Under the pieces are notes generated by a model that saw only the letters and a program-made list of their open reading frames with translations, had not been told where the DNA came from and searched no databases. A stretch of DNA of 64,000 nucleotides from the NCBI RefSeq assembly GCF_905147365.1, contig NC_056422.1, forward strand, positions 9,054,501-9,118,500. The letters are read 5' to 3'. The DNA comes from Aricia agestis. Lineage: Eukaryota; Arthropoda; Insecta; Lepidoptera; Lycaenidae. Each line of letters opens with the position of its first letter. Within the stretch, counting starts at the first letter, position 1. This document shows positions 53,646-63,464 of the stretch, in pieces. The position numbers and the translations under genes were made by a program.

Positions 53646-53806
53646 ATAGCCATGAGCACTTTTAGATAGGCAAGTAATTATAGGCATATTTGTTTATAAA
53701 TTATATTTGTTAAAAAATATGTCTTATCTGGTTATCAGATCGGTGAAGGTCGACCTCCCACGGTCTTCTCTACTAATACTAATTATTAGATATATTATAT
53801 TACATT
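53646..53806. repeat. Third partial copy of arm sequence
   Basis: 53697-53762 (ATAAATTATATTTGTTAAAA ... AGATCGGTGAAGGTCGACCT CCCA) repeats arm sequence in the left-arm orientation, immediately outside the right arm. Confidence 0.6.
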
Positions 53807-54023
53807 AAAAAGGCTCATGTCCATAAGGACAACAGCCTAATACAAAAAGAGACGCAACTATCAGTTGCGGAAAGCAATTTCCGTCTATTGCCCATAGACA
53901 CTCAACGACGTTACTCTGTCTACCTTGTTGTACTTTTACGCTCGTGCTAGCTATAGCGTGATGTAGACGCAGATTGTCGACATCTGTCGGTTAGATGATG
54001 AACTAACACTCTCTACATCTAAC
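53807..54023 (-). repeat. SINE-like 212-bp repeat (copy C)
   Basis: Minus copy, AGGCTCATGTCCATAAGGAC to ACTAACACTCTCTACAT. Confidence 0.75.
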
Positions 54024-54840
54024 ATCAGGGATCCCCATTTTTTCACATCCGCGGATGTGAATGCGGATGTGGATTTTAAGTGGCTCACATCTGCGGATGT
54101 GGATGCGGATGCGGATGTTTCGGATCCTATATAAATATACTATACTAGCGGGCCCGACGGACGACGTCCTGTCACAATCATAACTCATATCTATGAAGTT
54201 TAAATTGTCAAAAGTCTAATGACATAATTCTATATTGTGGTAAGGAATTCTTAATTGTCCTAATTATCCACGGTTTTTTAAAACTATTGTGAATATAAAA
54301 TATTCTCGAACCTACTAAATAAAACACAAAAAAAAATTCATCAGAATCGGACCACCCGTTTAGGAAGAGTTCTATTACAAACACAAGTACTGAAGATTAA
54401 TTATATTAAGATAAATGTAGAATTAATACGATGAAAATGTATGAATATCATTTTTATTTACATGTGTTACTAATTTGTTTTATCATACTTTTGTGATACA
54501 GAAATAATTATTTCTCAATGAAAATTAAATGAAATTATTTTATTTTTTTAAACTTCACGATTTTTTTTATTAATACTCGATGTTAAAAAATAGGAGCATT
54601 ATATTTAATAAACAGTAAAATTTCCGCTTTTTCCAAGTCAAGGCGGTTACGCAGAGGTTCGTAAATCAAACTCGCCCCTTTTCTTTCTTGTCGCAACTCG
54701 TATGACATCCGCATCCGCATGAAAATCCGCATTGATTTAATGCGGATGCGGATGCAAATGCAGATGTCCAAATTTTCGCGGAAGATACGCACTTGCGGAT
54801 GCGGATGCGAACATTTGCAACATCTCTGCTCTACATTATA
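54024..54840. repeat. Region of (GCGGAT)n-rich element ends and a CGGGCCCGACGGACG repeat
   Basis: 54030-54125 and 54700-54830 are rich in GCGGATGTGGATGCGGATGC-type words in opposite orientations; the right block ends AACATTTGCAACATCTCTG, resembling a hAT terminus. Between them, 54147-54420 begins CTAGCGGGCCCGACGGACGA, related to 55040-55100 and 56636-56800. The long minus frame (54583-55179) is repeat-derived. Confidence 0.5.
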
Positions 54841-55110
54841 AAAAATAAAATGAAATGCTAAAGGTGTTTGTATAAGCTGATCTCGAGAACGGCTGAACAG
54901 ATTTCGCTTTGTTATTATAATAACCACATAATAACCAAGAGAGGTTCTTACGGTGAGAAAAAAATAAAAATTTGCGTAGATGATTAAAAAATTTGAGAGT
55001 ATTTTAAATAATGTAACGCTTTTGATAGTATACCAAGGACGTTGAAATGTATAAACTTTATAGATGTAACCGGACGACGTCCGTCGGGCCCGCAAATTGT
55101 TTCGTGAAGA
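54841..55110 (+). repeat. Dispersed repeat ending GACGTCCGTCGGGCCCGC
   Basis: Contains GATCTCGAGAACGGCTGAAC and CAAGAGAGGTTCTTACGGTG; an inverted partial copy lies at 56636-56800. Confidence 0.55.
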
Positions 55111-55159
55111 GGTAACAGACAGATAGACAGATGAACAGACAAACAGACATACAGAAACA

Positions 55160-55515
55160 CTTAGGTTGGGTTGCTCCAACTAACTTTAACTATAACTGTA
55201 ACTTTAACTATAACCTTAACTACAACGCAAAATGTCAAATCTTTGGTTAAAGTTAAAAATGGACGCCATCAAGACGCCATATTTAACCATAACCATAGAG
55301 ATCGACACGGTTTTAAATGCACGTGGCGAAAAAAGGATGTAACGCTGTCATCATACAAAAACGCCATTTTTGACAGTTCTCCTTTACCAGCAGCGCAACC
55401 GGCTACGTTCATTTATAACCTTGTTGGACCAGCCGCCATCTGTCAATTTCTCCGGTCAAAGTTAAAGTTAAAGCTAAATTTAGCCTTAACTATAACCATA
55501 AGGGAGAAACTATAA
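55160..55515. repeat. Repeat with (TAACTTTAACTATAAC)n blocks
   Basis: TAACTTTAACTATAACTGTA-type runs near 55180-55225 and the complementary-type AAAGTTAAAGTTAAAGC plus CTTAACTATAACC near 55455-55500 enclose about 230 bp with TTGCTCCAAC / GGTCCAACAA-like inverted words. Probably a MITE; the 114-codon frame is low-complexity. Confidence 0.5.
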
Positions 55516-55769
55516 GGGTTCCTTGTTAACTACAGAACCTTAAAATCTATTCCTACAATATTTCTGCATCTCAATGCAATATTAATTAAGAAACCATCAA
55601 TTTGCATCATTACCTAACTTGAACAGTTTAACATAAAGATATATATCTATCTGCCAGTGCCTTAAATATAAGAACGAACGTATGATTCTCAAACGTCGAA
55701 TGTCGTTTCAGCCGCTGACTAACTCATTCGTATGTTGACGCTCTGTGCAGCTCGAGCATAAAGTTATAT
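55516..55769. other. Short intergenic stretch
   Basis: No feature seen. Confidence 0.4.
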
Positions 55770-56096
55770 ACCTTTTTTTTATGAAATAAGGGGGCAAACG
55801 AGCAAACGGGTCACCTGATGGAAAGCAACTTTCGTCGCCCATGGACACTCGCAGCATCAGAAGAGCTGCAAGTGCGTTGCCGGCCTTTTAAGAGGGAATA
55901 GGGTAATAGGGGAGGGTAGGAATGGGAAGGGAATAGGGGAGGGTAGGGAAGGGAATAGGGTAGGGGATTGGGCCTCCGGTAAACTCATTCACTCGGCGAA
56001 ACACAGCGCAAGCGCTGTTTCACGCCGGTTTTCTGTGAGCCCGTGGTATTTAACCGGTCGAGCCGGCCCATTCGTGCCGAAGCATGGCTCTCCCGC
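55770..56096 (-). mobile_element. Poly(A) SINE, Metulj-like (copy 8, minus)
   Basis: Poly(T) at 55772-55780; the head stops at AGAGCCATGC where CGCTAGGTATATTAACTTTA (terminus of the MITE family at 13877-14161) begins. Confidence 0.85.
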
Positions 56097-56309
56097 TAGG
56101 TATATTAACTTTATGGTCTCGAGCGAGGTGGCCTGCGATCGATACGACATTCTAGTCTGGAGAATCAGACCCCTGGAGTGATCGACTAAACTGACTATCG
56201 GGGATTGAATTTTAATTCATCAGGTTTAACGAAGCCTGCTGAATTAATACAGATTTGATGTTTATGGAGATTTGGTGAGGTAACGAATAAGGCGCGGTGC
56301 AGATAGACC

Positions 56310-56442
56310 ACAACCGAACGCATTTTAGGAGGAAAATGCACCTGCAGCTCTTCCACGTTGCGAGTGTCCATGGGCGACGGTAGTTGCTTTCCATCAGGTG
56401 ACCCGTTTGCACGTTTGCCCCATTATTTATAAAAAAAAAATC
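56310..56442 (+). mobile_element. SINE tail fragment sharing the conserved core
   Basis: GCACCTGCAGCTCTTCCACG, GCGAGTGTCCATGGGCGACG and CATCAGGTGACCCGTTTGCA with A9 tail; no Metulj-like head or minisatellite, so a separate short SINE or truncated copy. Confidence 0.65.
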
Positions 56443-56635
56443 TTTTAAAGAAAACAAGCGTATGGGATTTTTTATCAGTTTAAATTGCAACCTGATCAGG
56501 CGCTGCGATGCATCCTATCTATATCTATATCCTATACTACTTATAATATTATAAATGCGTAAGTGTTTCTGTCCGTCTGTCTGTCTATTCGTCTGTGTAT
56601 CTGTCTGTCTGTAATACCTCTTCACGAAAAAGTTA

Positions 56636-56802
56636 GCGGGCCCGACGGACGTCGTCCGGTCACATCTATGAAGTTTATACTATCAAAAGCGTTACATTAT
56701 ATTTTAAAGTACTCTCAAATTTTTTAATCTTCTACGTACATTTTTAAATTTTTCTCTCCGTAAGAACCTTTCTTGGTTATTAGCAAAACACAACAGTGAA
56801 AG
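56636..56802 (-). repeat. Dispersed repeat (GCGGGCCCGACGGACGTC)
   Basis: Inverse of 54841-55110: GCGGGCCCGACGGACGTCGT ... CTCCGTAAGAACCTTTCTTG. Preceded by a TCTGTCTGT microsatellite-like run (56565-56615). Confidence 0.55.
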
Positions 56803-57247
56803 TGCGAGTCGGACTCGCGCACGAAGGGTTCCGTACCGTTATAGAGCAAAAATAGGCCAAAAATTGTGTTTTTTGTATGGGAGCCCCCCTTAAATTTTTA
56901 TTTTATTTAAATATTATTAACAATTATTAAAGTACATATATAATTAAGACTTTTGTGAAAATTTCAAGTGCCTACCTGTTGTCATCATTGATACCGAGCA
57001 AAAAATGTTTGAAAAATCACGTTTGTTGTATGGGAGCCCCCCTTAAATATTTAATTTATTGTGTTTTTAGTATTTGTTGTTATAGCGGCAATATAAATAC
57101 ATAATCTGTGAAAATTTCAACTCTCTAGCTATTACCGTTCTTGAGTTACAGCCTGGAGACAGATGGACAGACGGACAGATGGACAGACATTGAAGTCTCA
57201 GTATATAATAGGGTCCCGTTTTTACCCTTTGGGTACGGACCCCTAAA
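56803..57247 (+). repeat. Dispersed dimeric repeat, near full length
   Basis: Matches 20396-20830: GCGAGTCGGACTCGCGCACG, two TTGTATGGGAGCCCCCCTTA blocks and terminal GGGTACGGACCCCTAAAAAG. Confidence 0.75.
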
Positions 57248-57307
57248 AAGAAGAGAAATCTGTTCAGCCGTTCTTGAGATCAGCGCTTACAAATTCGTTT
57301 TTTAATG

Positions 57308-57524
57308 TTGAGAGTATTAGTTCATCATGTGACCGATAGATGGCGACAATCTGCGCCTACATCGCGCTATAGCTAGCACGAGCGTAAAAGTACAACAAGG
57401 TAGACGGAGTTTCGTCGTTGAGTGTCTATGGGCAATAGACGGAAATTGCTTTCCGCAACTGAAAGTTGCGTCTCTTTTTGTATTAGGCTGCTGTCCTTAT
57501 GGACATGAGCCTGTTAAATGTAAT
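57308..57524 (+). repeat. SINE-like 212-bp repeat (copy D)
   Basis: Plus copy from GAGAGTATTAGTTCATCATG to GGACATGAGCCTGTTAAATG. Confidence 0.75.
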
Positions 57525-58511
57525 CTGCATTAATAATTATTATAAGACATTAGCTTGCTAGACGATCATCTGGTGAACTTCGTTTCACTTTGTGACTTTC
57601 CTGATTCCTCCCACTGATGTAGTAAGTACTACGTAGTACATTCTATGTCAGTGATTCCTTCTAATTTACTTATAAGTAGATGACACCCACAACTCTGTTG
57701 CGCCAAAATTCATTTATCATGTAGGAACCGTACATTTTTTCAGGAGAAAATGTACCCTATGTACTTTCCCGGTACATAAAGTATCTCTATACCAAATTTC
57801 AGCAAAATCTGTTTTTTATCCTGGAAAAATGTACGGTTCTCGCGCGATACACGCATTTTGGCGCAGCGGAGGAGGGCATTATCTATTTTGCGCATAAAAT
57901 TGCGGTATAAAACCGCTATTGCGGTAGATTTACCTCTAAGTAAGTATATTAAATAATAATCCTTCCATATCGCGATAAGATCGTTTGAACTTGACTCAGG
58001 TAAAGCCAAAACAGTAGTTTTTGTAATACATTTAAGTCGGTGTGATGGTTATAGTAAATGATAGTCGTGATAGTCCCCGGCCACAGACGGCTATCTGATG
58101 ACCATATCCGAAGATACCTCGTGCTATGGATAGCGTAGACCTAGGGAGAAACAGATACGACTAGATAAAAGATTATGTATATTTGATCTCAACATTTAAG
58201 AAGGTGTTGGTTCAGAGCGATGAATTACAATAAGGGATTTGGACGTTACGTAACAGGGTGTAACAAAAGTGTGCCTATAGCAGCACTGAAACAGTTAATA
58301 TAAACGCACGCTAATAAGTATAAATTTATTTATTACTATGATGTTATTTCTTAATTACCTGGCTTTCTGTAATAAATAAAAACACATTTTTTATTTATTT
58401 AAGCATAATAATTTATTATTCCTTCGATCGCGGATTCTTGGAAATCTATTTTTCTCGCGGCCACTTGAAGCGTTATTATAATTATTAACTAATTAGATTT
58501 ACATAGTTAAT
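57525..58511. other. Intergenic with repeat fragments
   Basis: 57690-57880 belongs to the Helitron-like family (CATGTAGGAACCGTACATTT; TACCAAATTTCAGCAAAATC). GTACTACGTAGTAC (about 57627-57640) is a perfect palindrome. 58256-58298 is a piece of the GTGTAACAAAA MITE. Confidence 0.45.
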
Positions 58512-58628
58512 AGAATCAGGCGTTACTTTGCGGAAGACCATAGCTTTTTAGTTTGTTATTATTTTTAGCTCACTCATTTACTAAAAGGTCGAGGTTTATT
58601 TCGCGGAATATTGCTAAAAATAATAACA
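58512..58628 (+). mobile_element. Penelope-like repeat copy lacking the ribozyme segment
   Basis: GAATCAGGCGTTACTTTGCG, TAGTTTGTTATTATTTTTAG then directly CTCACTCATTTACTAAAAGG and TTTATTTCGCGGAATATTGC. Compared with 13062-13396, about 215 bp including the hammerhead core is absent. Confidence 0.6.
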
Positions 58629-59224
58629 CAATAACTAAATTTTAAATTAGATTTACAACATTTAAATTGCAAAAATAGAAACGTGTGCGACTTTACAACA
58701 GCAAAAAAGACACTTCTAAAACTTTTTATACACTATGTAGTCTAGGTCTACAGAACCAAATAATTTCGTCACAACCCCATTTTCGACTTAGCATTCCTTC
58801 CGCCATAGATAAGCGGAGAGCATCTTACGTTTATAGAAATCTGATGGCTACTGTAATGGATCTGAGTAGCTTTAAAACTGTACTTTACAAATATTGTATT
58901 TTCTAAACTCTTAAAAGACAAAATTGAAGAGTTGGCATGGTATCGAAATTTTGTGTAGTAAAAATGTTTACATTGTAACAATTTTATGGAATAATAACCA
59001 TCTAATAACCGAAGTTTTAGTTATTGGACACACATACTCGTGAATGTGAGTGCCCAATAATATGGGAATTGGGAAGCTAAAAACATGATATTATGAGCGG
59101 GCTGCTTAATTTTTGAAGTGAAAACTTCTTTAGCGGCGTTGAGCACTTTTGTGGGATGGGTAAAAACTGTGAAACTCGCGTCAGATTCTCGTGCTGATCG
59201 AAAAACCGTAAGACAGTTGGAGAG
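58629..59224. other. Intergenic, no gene recognised
   Basis: Frames of 70-88 codons here lack recognisable features. Confidence 0.4.
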
Positions 59225-59525
59225 TAGTGTTGTAACATCGAAATCGATTAATCGAACAATCGATTGTTTTTTTTTTTCGATTGTCAATATTTTTTAATCG
59301 ATTGTAAGGGTTTCGATTAATAAAAAAAATAGATTTTTAAAAAATCGATTTTCATAAAAAATGGGTTAAAAATTTAATCGATGGGTTTCGTTTAATAAAA
59401 AATCGAATTTTTAAAAATCGTTTTTCAAAAAAATGCGTCAAAAATTTAATCGATTGTAAGGGTTTCGATTAATTTAAAAAATCGATTTTTTTAAATCGAT
59501 TTTCATAAAAAATGGGTTAAAAAAA
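59225..59525. repeat. AATCGATT-rich tandem repeat, possible hAT subterminal region
   Basis: GTAGTGTTGTAACATCGAAA then three units of about 72-80 bp, each with AATCGAT..., GGTTTCGATTAAT and AAAATGGGTTAAAAATTT (59295-59525). AATCGATTAATCGA-rich ends are known from some insect hAT elements. No partner end was found. Confidence 0.5.
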
Positions 59526-59574
59526 TAATGCACAACGTTAATAATCAAGTTTTCGCTTCTGCCGGCACTCCCGG

Positions 59575-59609
59575 AGTGCAACCCGTCTATATAATAGACG
59601 GGTTGCACT
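59575..59609. repeat. Perfect 16-bp hairpin, 3-nt loop
   Basis: AGTGCAACCCGTCTAT, loop ATA, ATAGACGGGTTGCACT. Confidence 0.9.
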
Positions 59610-60828
59610 AAAAAGAGAGAAATATAAGAAATATATAACTATATTTCTTATATTTCTCATATTATAATATACATATTTTTCCAATTTATTTCCATTTCAA
59701 TAAATCGAATATATATTATACTTATCAATACCCTATTTCGATGATATTTTCGCAAGGAAACCTATAGAAGAACTGACCAAGACGGTAAGTACATCATGTT
59801 TTATAATTAATTATTTTCTTCTTCAACCACCGCCCGCATAGTACACGTACCCTAATCGGTAGTTTACAATGGCCCAAGATATATCAAAGCCAGAAGCCGG
59901 TGTTCAGGAGTAATTTATGTGGTGACAGACGGATGTGCGTCGCGGCGGGGTGCCGAAATACCCCACGCGTATTACCTGACTAATACTGTAGACGTGAAAT
60001 ATGGTATCTAGGAACTGCTAATAAATTATTAAATAATAATGTAAAAATTGTAAATACAGTAAATATACTACCAGAATCTGATGGCAAAAAGTGAGAAAAT
60101 AAATTGACTCTAGCAATACCGGGGTGATTGGAATTAAACATTTTGATCCTTTTTTTTCCTTATAGCGCGAGCGGCTTATTCTGTGTGTGAAACATGCAAA
60201 TATAAAAATATCCAATGATCAAGGATTTTTTTGAAAATCTGGCATCAAAATTTGCCATCAGATCCGTGTAGACCTATAGTAATATTAAAACTGAAAATGT
60301 GTATCAACTGTTTGTCTTTTTGTTATCTCTTGATGATTAAATTTCCATAACGATTCTGATGATGCAATTAATATAATTTGTGTCCAAATAAATTAGGTAA
60401 GTACTTGAGTTTTTATCGAAAAATGATAAACTTTCTGTTTTTCGGGGCCAACATTTGTTATTCGCGGGCCGTAGTGCCCTCGCCATGATGATTGAGTACT
60501 TTATTACATACATTTAGAAATAATATTATCTAATTTATTTCTAATTCGCATTTGATATATTTAGAGTGTTTTATGATAAATACTTAATAACCATGTTGTT
60601 CTTACACCTCCTTTGGTATAATAATGTTTTAAGCATACTGCATCGACAAAAAATATACATAAGGAAACTATAAATTTAAATACAACCAGTAAATCAGCGC
60701 ACCTGACGAACTGTAATCGATTGAAAGTATCGATTTTCTAGGCAATATTTTCTCACAGTAACTAATATATTTTACGCCGGAGCAGGGCTGTCGCTTTCAG
60801 CATAATACATATTAAATATTTTGTAACT
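59610..60828. other. Intergenic with one weak exon candidate
   Basis: The frame EYILYLSIPYFDDIFARKPI then EELTKT (about 59707-59784) ends at a good donor (ACG|GTAAGT, 59785), but no partner exon or family was recognised. The rest is AT-rich. Confidence 0.3.
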
Positions 60829-61164
60829 TTTTTTTTTTTTTTTTATGAAATAAGAGGGCAAACGAGCAAACGGGTCACCTGATGGAAAGCAACTTCCGTC
60901 GCCCATGGACACTCGCAGCATCAGAAGAGCTGCAGGTGCGTTGCCGGCCTTTTAAGAGGGAATAGGGTAATAGGGGAGGGTAGGGATGGGAAGGGAATTG
61001 GGGAGGGTAGGGAAGGGAATAGGGTAGGGGATTGGGCCTCCGGTAAACTCACTCACTCGGCGAAACACAGCGCTAGCGCTGTTTCACGCCGGTTTTCTGT
61101 GAGAACGTGGTATTTCTCCGGTCGAGCCGACCCATTCGTGCCGAAGCATGGCTCTCCCACGTAT
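60829..61164 (-). mobile_element. Poly(A) SINE, Metulj-like (copy 9, minus)
   Basis: Long poly(T) (60829-60843) and complete head to CGTGGGAGAGCCATGC. Its palindromic AGCGCTAGCGCT replaces AGCGCAAGCGCT of other copies. Confidence 0.85.
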
Positions 61165-61471
61165 TGAATACGATATACGAATATAACTAGAAGCAACGCA
61201 AAGTAAAAGTGATATATTTTGATACAAACGAACAAAATTACTTAAAATATTGCTTCAAGATAATTTACAAAATTTGTTTCTAAAACTTTCTTAGATTCAA
61301 TTACAATTATTGCAACACAATTTGGATAAAAAAATGGGCTATTCAAAACTGAACTTTTTTGTTCACTGTAGAAAGTTGGGTGGTAATCAAAATTTGAATG
61401 ACTTATAAAAATTGCGTCTTATAACACTTCGCAACGTAAATTGACTAGGGTCAATGTCAACGAGTTAGGAC
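61165..61471. other. Short intergenic stretch
   Basis: No feature seen. Confidence 0.4.
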
Positions 61472-61669
61472 TCATATTAGAAAAATAATAATTTTCATAC
61501 TTGGCACTGATGTGTATAACATATCCTTCCTCAAACCACTTGGTAACCTCATCATTGCCTTATTATTTATAAAACACATAAACTTTAAGGTGCCAACCCT
61601 ATACGATGATGACCTTACGTATGCAATTACCCCAGCACCTTTGGGGAACATCTGTCGCATACCGACCAA
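61472..61669 (-). pseudogene. Fragment resembling the C-terminal domain of a ribosomal L2 protein
   Basis: Minus-strand frame MRQMFPKGAGVIAYVRSSSY, VGTLKFMCFINNKAMMRLPS, GLRKDMLYTSVPSMKI. The pattern AGT-x-(8-12)-A-x-(I/M)-(R/K)-LPSG-x-(R/K) ... T-(V/S)-x-(S/G) is typical of the KOW/SH3-like part of L2 (mitochondrial L2 in animals). It is only about 65 codons, with no upstream continuation in frame and no poly(A), so a decayed pseudogene or coincidental likeness. Not verified. Confidence 0.3.
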
Positions 61670-63082
61670 ATTGTAATTATTTTGCTTCCCACTTAATCTT
61701 TAGCCCGAAGACTTAAGGTTCATTATTAAATATCCTAGGTAAAGTAGCTACGGCTAGGAAGTAACGTACAATACCATAAAGAACTTAAATAGTCTATCGC
61801 GGGCTTATTATAATAATACAAGTGTTGCCCTCTTGTTTCGCGATAGCTTTTGTTTTAGCGTCGTCCGTGTTTTGTTTCTCCTGAGGTCTCGTTGTCCGGG
61901 TCTTGTTGTAAGATACAGCATAGCTGTACATAAAGGGAATGTTGAGGTTTGTTCCTATAAGCATAGAATACCTTTTTTCCCAACTTTTGACCTGAACAGC
62001 GTCCGTCTACAATTATTATTTAGACATTCTTTTAATTTAAACTCAAGAAGGTTACAAGAGAGCGTCATATGCGTTGAAGTCTTTTTCTGAGTGAACATTT
62101 TGTTACCTTATTTGACTTTAAAAACATACTAATTATATTTTTGTCCAAACTATATTTTGCTAGGCATAATGTTATTTAAAAATATATAATAAGTAAAGGT
62201 ATGTTCAGTAAGCAAGCGTTTCCTTTACAGTGAGTAACAGAGACCAAATTTTTTACATTTCAACGAATTATTTTTCCTCTTTAATAAGAAAATGTAAATA
62301 ATATAAAATTAAGAAAATTAAATAATTGTATGTAATTATAAGCATCATAGTAAAGTCTTGACTTTTCTGTAACACATAATGTAGGAGCTACATTATGTGT
62401 TACAGGCGACTTTGTTTGCTTAAAATACAGACTATATAATTTTGAAGACCTGTTATAGTCTGTGCCAAAAAAAAGTTAAGCCTTGATACACGATAAACAC
62501 TTTTATTACTATAAACTAGACTCTAGAGGATCTGATAGTTTTCATTGTGTCAAACCAATTAGTCAGTAGCGACAAGGAACGTGTAAGTATATTATAATTC
62601 GCCATTAATATGTATGTGGTGTCAACCATATGATATATATGCCTCCATTTTTCCCACATACATGAATAACAGGCCATAAAGGAATAAGGTGTGATAATAT
62701 GTCATGTACTTCTCACGTCACTGACTAAACTTTTTGTATAATTTCTTTTATTACTTTTCTATGAAATATGATTTGTAAATATGTGATTCATAATTTCAAT
62801 AATGATTTCTTAGGTTTACGCTAATGTTGTACATAGTCTTGATCACTAGCAAATTTACAGTTTTATCATATACCACTATTACCACGTAATATTTTTAAAA
62901 TCATTATCCCTATATTCCACATTTAAAATTTTTATTATACAGCCTAATAATTCCTAAATAATTTACAGTTATTTACAGACGACAAACAGTCACTCTCTCA
63001 AATTATAATGTTAAGTAAGAATCATCTAATGCATATACAGAAATCCACTATACCAGAGAAGAGAAAAAATGTCACCAAGATC
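61670..63082. other. Intergenic, no gene recognised
   Basis: Contains the hairpin at 62367-62405. An 85-codon frame at 61833-62090 is basic and unsupported. Remaining DNA is AT-rich without repeat hallmarks. Confidence 0.4.
62367..62405. repeat. Perfect 18-bp hairpin, 3-nt loop
   Basis: CTGTAACACATAATGTAG, loop GAG, CTACATTATGTGTTACAG. No flanking duplication seen. Confidence 0.9.
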
Positions 63083-63464
63083 TAAGTGCCTGTCCAGATG
63101 AGGCGTATTACGCGCGAGGTCCAGACGCGCGTTTCAATTTCTATTGCCTCCAGATACCGGGTCTTAGGCGCGTTTTTAGGCTATAAACATGGACTCGACG
63201 TTATCACGCTCCAATCAAATACGTCCATTCGCAACGGACTTGCGCGTTTCTGGACGCTGAAATGGCACCAAGTATCTCGACTCGCGCGTTGCTCGCGTGT
63301 TTCACGGGCGAGTCGAGAGTCCCGCTCATTGCAAGCGTTTTAAGCGCGAGTAAGGAAACGCGCGTAGGATCCGTCGACGTCCAGATGGACGCGATATAAT
63401 ATGTAGCTCTAGTATCTCGGGTACGCGCGTAAAACGCGTAAAACCTCATCTGGACAGGCTCTTA
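63083..63464. mobile_element. CpG-rich MITE with GCCTGTCCAGATGAGG ends (about 380 bp)
   Basis: Left AAGTGCCTGTCCAGATGAGG and inverse right end AAGAGCCTGTCCAGATGAGG, with TAA on the left and TTA on the right (or a TA duplication if the TIR starts at A). The interior is rich in CGCGCG, ACGCGCGT and GACTCGCGCG words. Frames on both strands are compositional artefacts. Confidence 0.75.

Noticed and set aside
54583..55179. 198-codon minus-strand ORF with a hydrophobic, Cys-rich start
   Set aside because: It runs across several dispersed repeats (the GACGTCCG repeat, the GCGGAT-rich element end and the CAGACAGA run); the start is a translated (CTGT)n microsatellite.
63086..63449. Arg/Ser-rich ORFs on both strands
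   Set aside because: Both lie within a CpG-rich MITE and reflect its CGCGCG composition.
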